Of a stretch of DNA of 10,027 bases, positions 7,989 to 10,027 are shown piece by piece. This DNA is from Chloroflexota bacterium (lineage in GTDB: Bacteria > Chloroflexota > Ktedonobacteria > Ktedonobacterales > JACDGC01): positions 1 to 10,027 of the forward strand of contig JAKAOI010000047.1 of assembly GCA_021812265.1 (NCBI GenBank), in the 5' to 3' direction. The translations under genes and the position numbers were made by a program. The notes beneath the pieces are model-generated. The model had not been told where the DNA came from and searched no databases. It saw only the letters and a list, made by a program, of their open reading frames with translations. Each line of letters starts with the position of its first letter. The stretch's first letter is position 1.

Positions 7989-7995
7989 GAAGCAT

Positions 7996-8001
7996 AAGGA
8001 G
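7996..8001 (+). promoter_or_regulatory. Ribosome binding site and reinitiation-like start of the GAF gene
   Basis: AAGGAG lies 12 bases before the chosen ATG at 8014, slightly far. It is 4 bases before another ATG (8006) that opens a two-codon frame, ATG-TTT-TAA, whose stop overlaps the GAF start as TAATG. Upstream in-frame starts (from 7942) would overlap the synthetase gene and lack a binding site. Confidence 0.5.
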
Positions 8002-8013
8002 CAGAATGTTTTA

Positions 8014-8907
8014 ATGAACGATCAGCCATTTAGCCAGTCGAGTAACGATACTGGCGAATTACAAAACACGATTGCGAAGCAGCAGCAAACCATAGAACAA
8101 CTTTCGAAGCAGCTATATTTCAATCAAACAGCAGAAGAACTTCGCGCAGCGTACATGCTTACATCACTGACTAAAAACTTCGCGGCGCCGGCGACACATC
8201 ACGCATTGCTAGAGCTTATTGTGCAAACTGCCGCAAAAGTTATTCACGCCAGCGCTGCAACACTATTTCTCATAGACGACTCTGCGCAATCATTGGTCTA
8301 TGAAGTTGCAATTGGATCTAAAGCAAAAGAAGTAAAGAACATTACTGTGCCGCTTGGTCATGGTATTGCCGGTTTAGTTGCCGTCAGCGGTCAGCCAATT
8401 TCTATAGCAAATGTTGATGATAATCCGCAGCAAGCAGCAGATATCGCCGAAAAAATAGGCTATTATCCTCGCAATATCCTATGTGTTCCACTGTATTACC
8501 GCGAACAAGTGATCGGCGTTTTAGAGTTGCTGGATAAACAAAACGCTCCCTATTTTCAGGAAGAAGATATGGAAGTTTTGGGAAGTTTTGCAAATCAGGC
8601 GGCTATTGCCATAGAACAATCGCGTTCGCATAATTTGCTCATCAGTTTATTGCAGGAAATAATGCAGCAGCAGCCCGCAAAAGATCCTGCAGCAATGCAG
8701 CTATTATTCAAACGCGCGCGAGATTTTGCTGAATATATCAATGATCAGGATCTGTTATTTCGTCAGTCATTGGAGCTGGCCGCTCTTGTTCAAGAGATTA
8801 GTATGGCTGGAGACACAGAGAGAACATTCTGCTTACACATACTACAGCAAATATCTTCGTATATTCACACACATCAGGATGTTCATTTATGGGAAAGGTT
8901 ACAATAA
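8014..8907 (+). CDS. GAF-domain protein without output domain
   Basis: A 297-aa soluble protein in the lanthipeptide operon, starting 25 bases after the synthetase stop. Residues 10-38 are Gln-rich and likely coiled coil (QNTIAKQQQTIEQLSKQL). Residues 55-205 are a GAF domain: VIHASAATLFLID, VPLGHGIAGLVAVSGQPISIANV, and NILCVPLYYREQVIGVLELLDK followed by EEDMEVLGSFANQAAIAIEQ. The last 90 residues are helical (QEIMQQQPAKD, RDFAEYIND) with no kinase, cyclase, GGDEF or HTH domain. No Cys stands where a phytochrome-type chromophore would attach. GAF domains bind small molecules or mediate dimerisation, so this may sense a ligand or scaffold the synthetase or protease; that is inference. The family is clear; the job in this operon is unknown. 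Confidence 0.9.
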   Translation: MNDQPFSQSSNDTGELQNTIAKQQQTIEQLSKQLYFNQTAEELRAAYMLTSLTKNFAAPATHHALLELIVQTAAKVIHASAATLFLIDDSAQSLVYEVAIGSKAKEVKNITVPLGHGIAGLVAVSGQPISIANVDDNPQQAADIAEKIGYYPRNILCVPLYYREQVIGVLELLDKQNAPYFQEEDMEVLGSFANQAAIAIEQSRSHNLLISLLQEIMQQQPAKDPAAMQLLFKRARDFAEYINDQDLLFRQSLELAALVQEISMAGDTERTFCLHILQQISSYIHTHQDVHLWERLQ

Positions 8908-8910
8908 TAC

Positions 8911-9744
8911 ATGTTTTTCAGTAACTTACCGGCTTGGAGTGAACAATTCAATCAACAAAACCTGCAACAGCTACAGGCGCTGCCACCATTCAACAGCATC
9001 ACCAGCGAATGGGCTTGGGGTGGAGCTGATGGCGCAGGAGTGAATGTTGCCGTTATTGACAGCGGAGTAGACGCAAACCATGAAGCAATTGGCGGCAATG
9101 TAAAAGGATATATCAGTGTACAGGAAATTGACGGTAAAATTGAATATGATGTATCTCCTCATAATGACGCTTATGGGCATGGCACAGCATGCGCAGGGAT
9201 AATACGCAGTATAGCGCCTGCTGTAAATATATATAGCATTAAAGTGCTGGGAAGCGACTTACGCGGGAAAGGACTTATTTTTGCGGCAGGCTTGAAATGG
9301 GCAATTGAACATGATATGCGCGTATGCAATTTAAGTTTAGGAACCACCAAACAAGAGTTTTTTGGTATTTTGCATGAATTAACGGATCGGGCATATTTTA
9401 ACAATCAAATTCTTGTTACGGCGGCAAACAACGCGCCGGTAAACAGTTTTCCTTCCGTTTTTGCTTCGGTTATTTCAGTAGCGGCATACGCCGGGAAAGA
9501 TCCTTTCCGTTTTTATTTTAATCCCAAGCCGCCGGTTGAATTTGGCGCGCCGGGTATTAACGTCCGCATTCCTTGGAGCAATGGAACTTGGTCTATTATG
9601 ACAGGAAATAGTTTTGCGGCGGCGCATATTTCCGGAATCATTTCATTAATTCTTTGCAAGCATCCTAAACTGACTCCATTTCAAATAAAGACAATATTAT
9701 ATGCATTATCAGCAAATGTTTGCGCAAACACCGAAGAGACCTGA
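8911..9744 (+). CDS. Subtilisin-like (S8) serine protease, probable leader peptidase
   Basis: A 277-aa S8 peptidase starting 3 bases after the GAF stop, so probably translationally coupled to it. The catalytic triad is visible: Asp50 (VAVIDSGVD), His90 (YGHGTACAGI) and Ser234 (TGNSFAAAH). Asn174 in TAANN is the oxyanion-hole residue. The usual GTSMAAPH is GNSFAAAH here, a mild deviation in an otherwise standard active site. There is no signal peptide and no propeptide: the domain begins at about residue 25 after a Gln/Asn-rich stretch. It is thus likely cytosolic and active without maturation. S8 proteases remove leaders in class I and II lanthipeptide clusters (LanP). Here it is the only protease in the locus, so leader removal from the single-Cys precursor is the best guess. 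Substrate not shown. Confidence 0.93.
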   Translation: MFFSNLPAWSEQFNQQNLQQLQALPPFNSITSEWAWGGADGAGVNVAVIDSGVDANHEAIGGNVKGYISVQEIDGKIEYDVSPHNDAYGHGTACAGIIRSIAPAVNIYSIKVLGSDLRGKGLIFAAGLKWAIEHDMRVCNLSLGTTKQEFFGILHELTDRAYFNNQILVTAANNAPVNSFPSVFASVISVAAYAGKDPFRFYFNPKPPVEFGAPGINVRIPWSNGTWSIMTGNSFAAAHISGIISLILCKHPKLTPFQIKTILYALSANVCANTEET

Positions 9745-9782
9745 GCGAAAGTGAAGCATACAACAGGCGGCGCAAGGGCAGC

Positions 9783-9833
9783 ATACCCTCTGACAGGGTG
9801 TGGGGTATCTCCACATTTCCCTTATTTCTTTTT
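9783..9833 (+). terminator. Possible terminator or alternative hairpins after the protease
   Basis: Three mutually exclusive short stems overlap here: ACCCT/AGGGT (9785-9789 with 9795-9799), ATACCC/GGGTAT (9783-9788 with 9803-9808) and TGTGG/CCACA (9799-9803 with 9811-9815). The last is followed by a T-rich stretch ending in TTTTT (9828-9832). A weak terminator is the simplest reading. Confidence 0.35.
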
Positions 9834-9892
9834 AAGGTTCAGAACTATGGCATACAATCGAAATTTGAATGATATTTTTAAATTTTTAACTA

Positions 9893-9920
9893 TTCAAATA
9901 AAACGAGTGTCTGCTATAAT
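9893..9920 (+). promoter_or_regulatory. Extended -10 promoter for the gene at 10019
   Basis: TGCTATAAT (9912-9920) is a perfect -10 with the TGn extension. A weak -35 (TTCAAA, 9893-9898) lies 16 bases upstream. Transcription would start near 9927, giving a leader of about 90 bases. The non-coding interval 9745-10018 holds only this promoter and the hairpins at 9783-9815. Confidence 0.7.
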
Positions 9921-10018
9921 GAAGCATAAAGTTTATTGCCCAACCACGCTTTCATGAGCTGATTTTTTTGCCGGCATTTCCTGAATTGGAATAATTATGA
10001 ATAGATGGAGAGAACAAT

Positions 10019-10027
10019 ATGTCTAGA
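10019..10027 (+). CDS. Start of a further gene, cut by the window edge
   Basis: ATG-TCT-AGA (Met-Ser-Arg) follows TGGAGAG at 10006-10012 with six bases between. With the extended -10 promoter upstream, this is a convincing gene start. Only three codons are visible, so the product cannot be named; a transporter or second precursor for the lanthipeptide locus is possible. Confidence 0.6.

Noticed and set aside
9751..9957. 68-codon frame after the protease
   Set aside because: No ribosome binding site, crosses the -10 promoter and hairpins, and shows no family features.

Overview
This window reads as a stretch of bacterial chromosome with moderate GC and dense, mostly plus-strand genes. The fused ATP sulfurylase/APS kinase, the glutamate dehydrogenase type and the cytosolic-looking lanthipeptide genes fit a Chloroflexota-like bacterium. 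This is only a tentative guess, because nothing in the sequence fixes the phylum.

Left part (1-3163), housekeeping metabolism: the 3' part of a bifunctional sat-cysC gene (sulfate activation to PAPS), a short 6-pyruvoyl-tetrahydropterin-synthase-fold protein (GTG start) that lacks the usual catalytic cysteine, and a complete glutamate dehydrogenase closed by a strong intrinsic terminator (3132-3163).

Middle (3221-3980): a decayed, internally deleted IS66-family transposase on the minus strand. It still shows the N-terminal KDSHNSSKPPSSDG signature and the C-terminal NNQRERDLR signature, but carries in-frame stops and frameshifts. It marks a junction between the housekeeping block and an accessory block.

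Right part (4185-9744), a lanthipeptide (RiPP) locus: a minus-strand XRE-type HTH regulator with a near-ideal promoter and a repeated 11-bp sequence; divergent to it, a 75-aa precursor peptide with one cysteine near its C-terminus; an attenuator-like terminator hairpin; an 893-aa three-domain (lyase-kinase-cyclase) lanthionine synthetase whose cyclase keeps the Cys/Cys-His zinc ligands (class IV, LanL-like); a GAF-domain protein with no output domain; and a subtilisin-like (S8) protease without a signal peptide. The last three genes are spaced 25 and 3 bases apart and probably form one transcription unit. Inferred working order: the regulator controls the precursor; the hairpin lets precursor mRNA exceed enzyme mRNA; LanL phosphorylates and eliminates Ser/Thr and closes a thioether to the only Cys; the S8 protease removes the leader; the GAF protein may sense a ligand. 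No transporter is seen inside the window.

Right edge (9745-10027): a mostly non-coding stretch with possible alternative hairpins, an extended -10 promoter, and the first three codons of a further gene at 10019.
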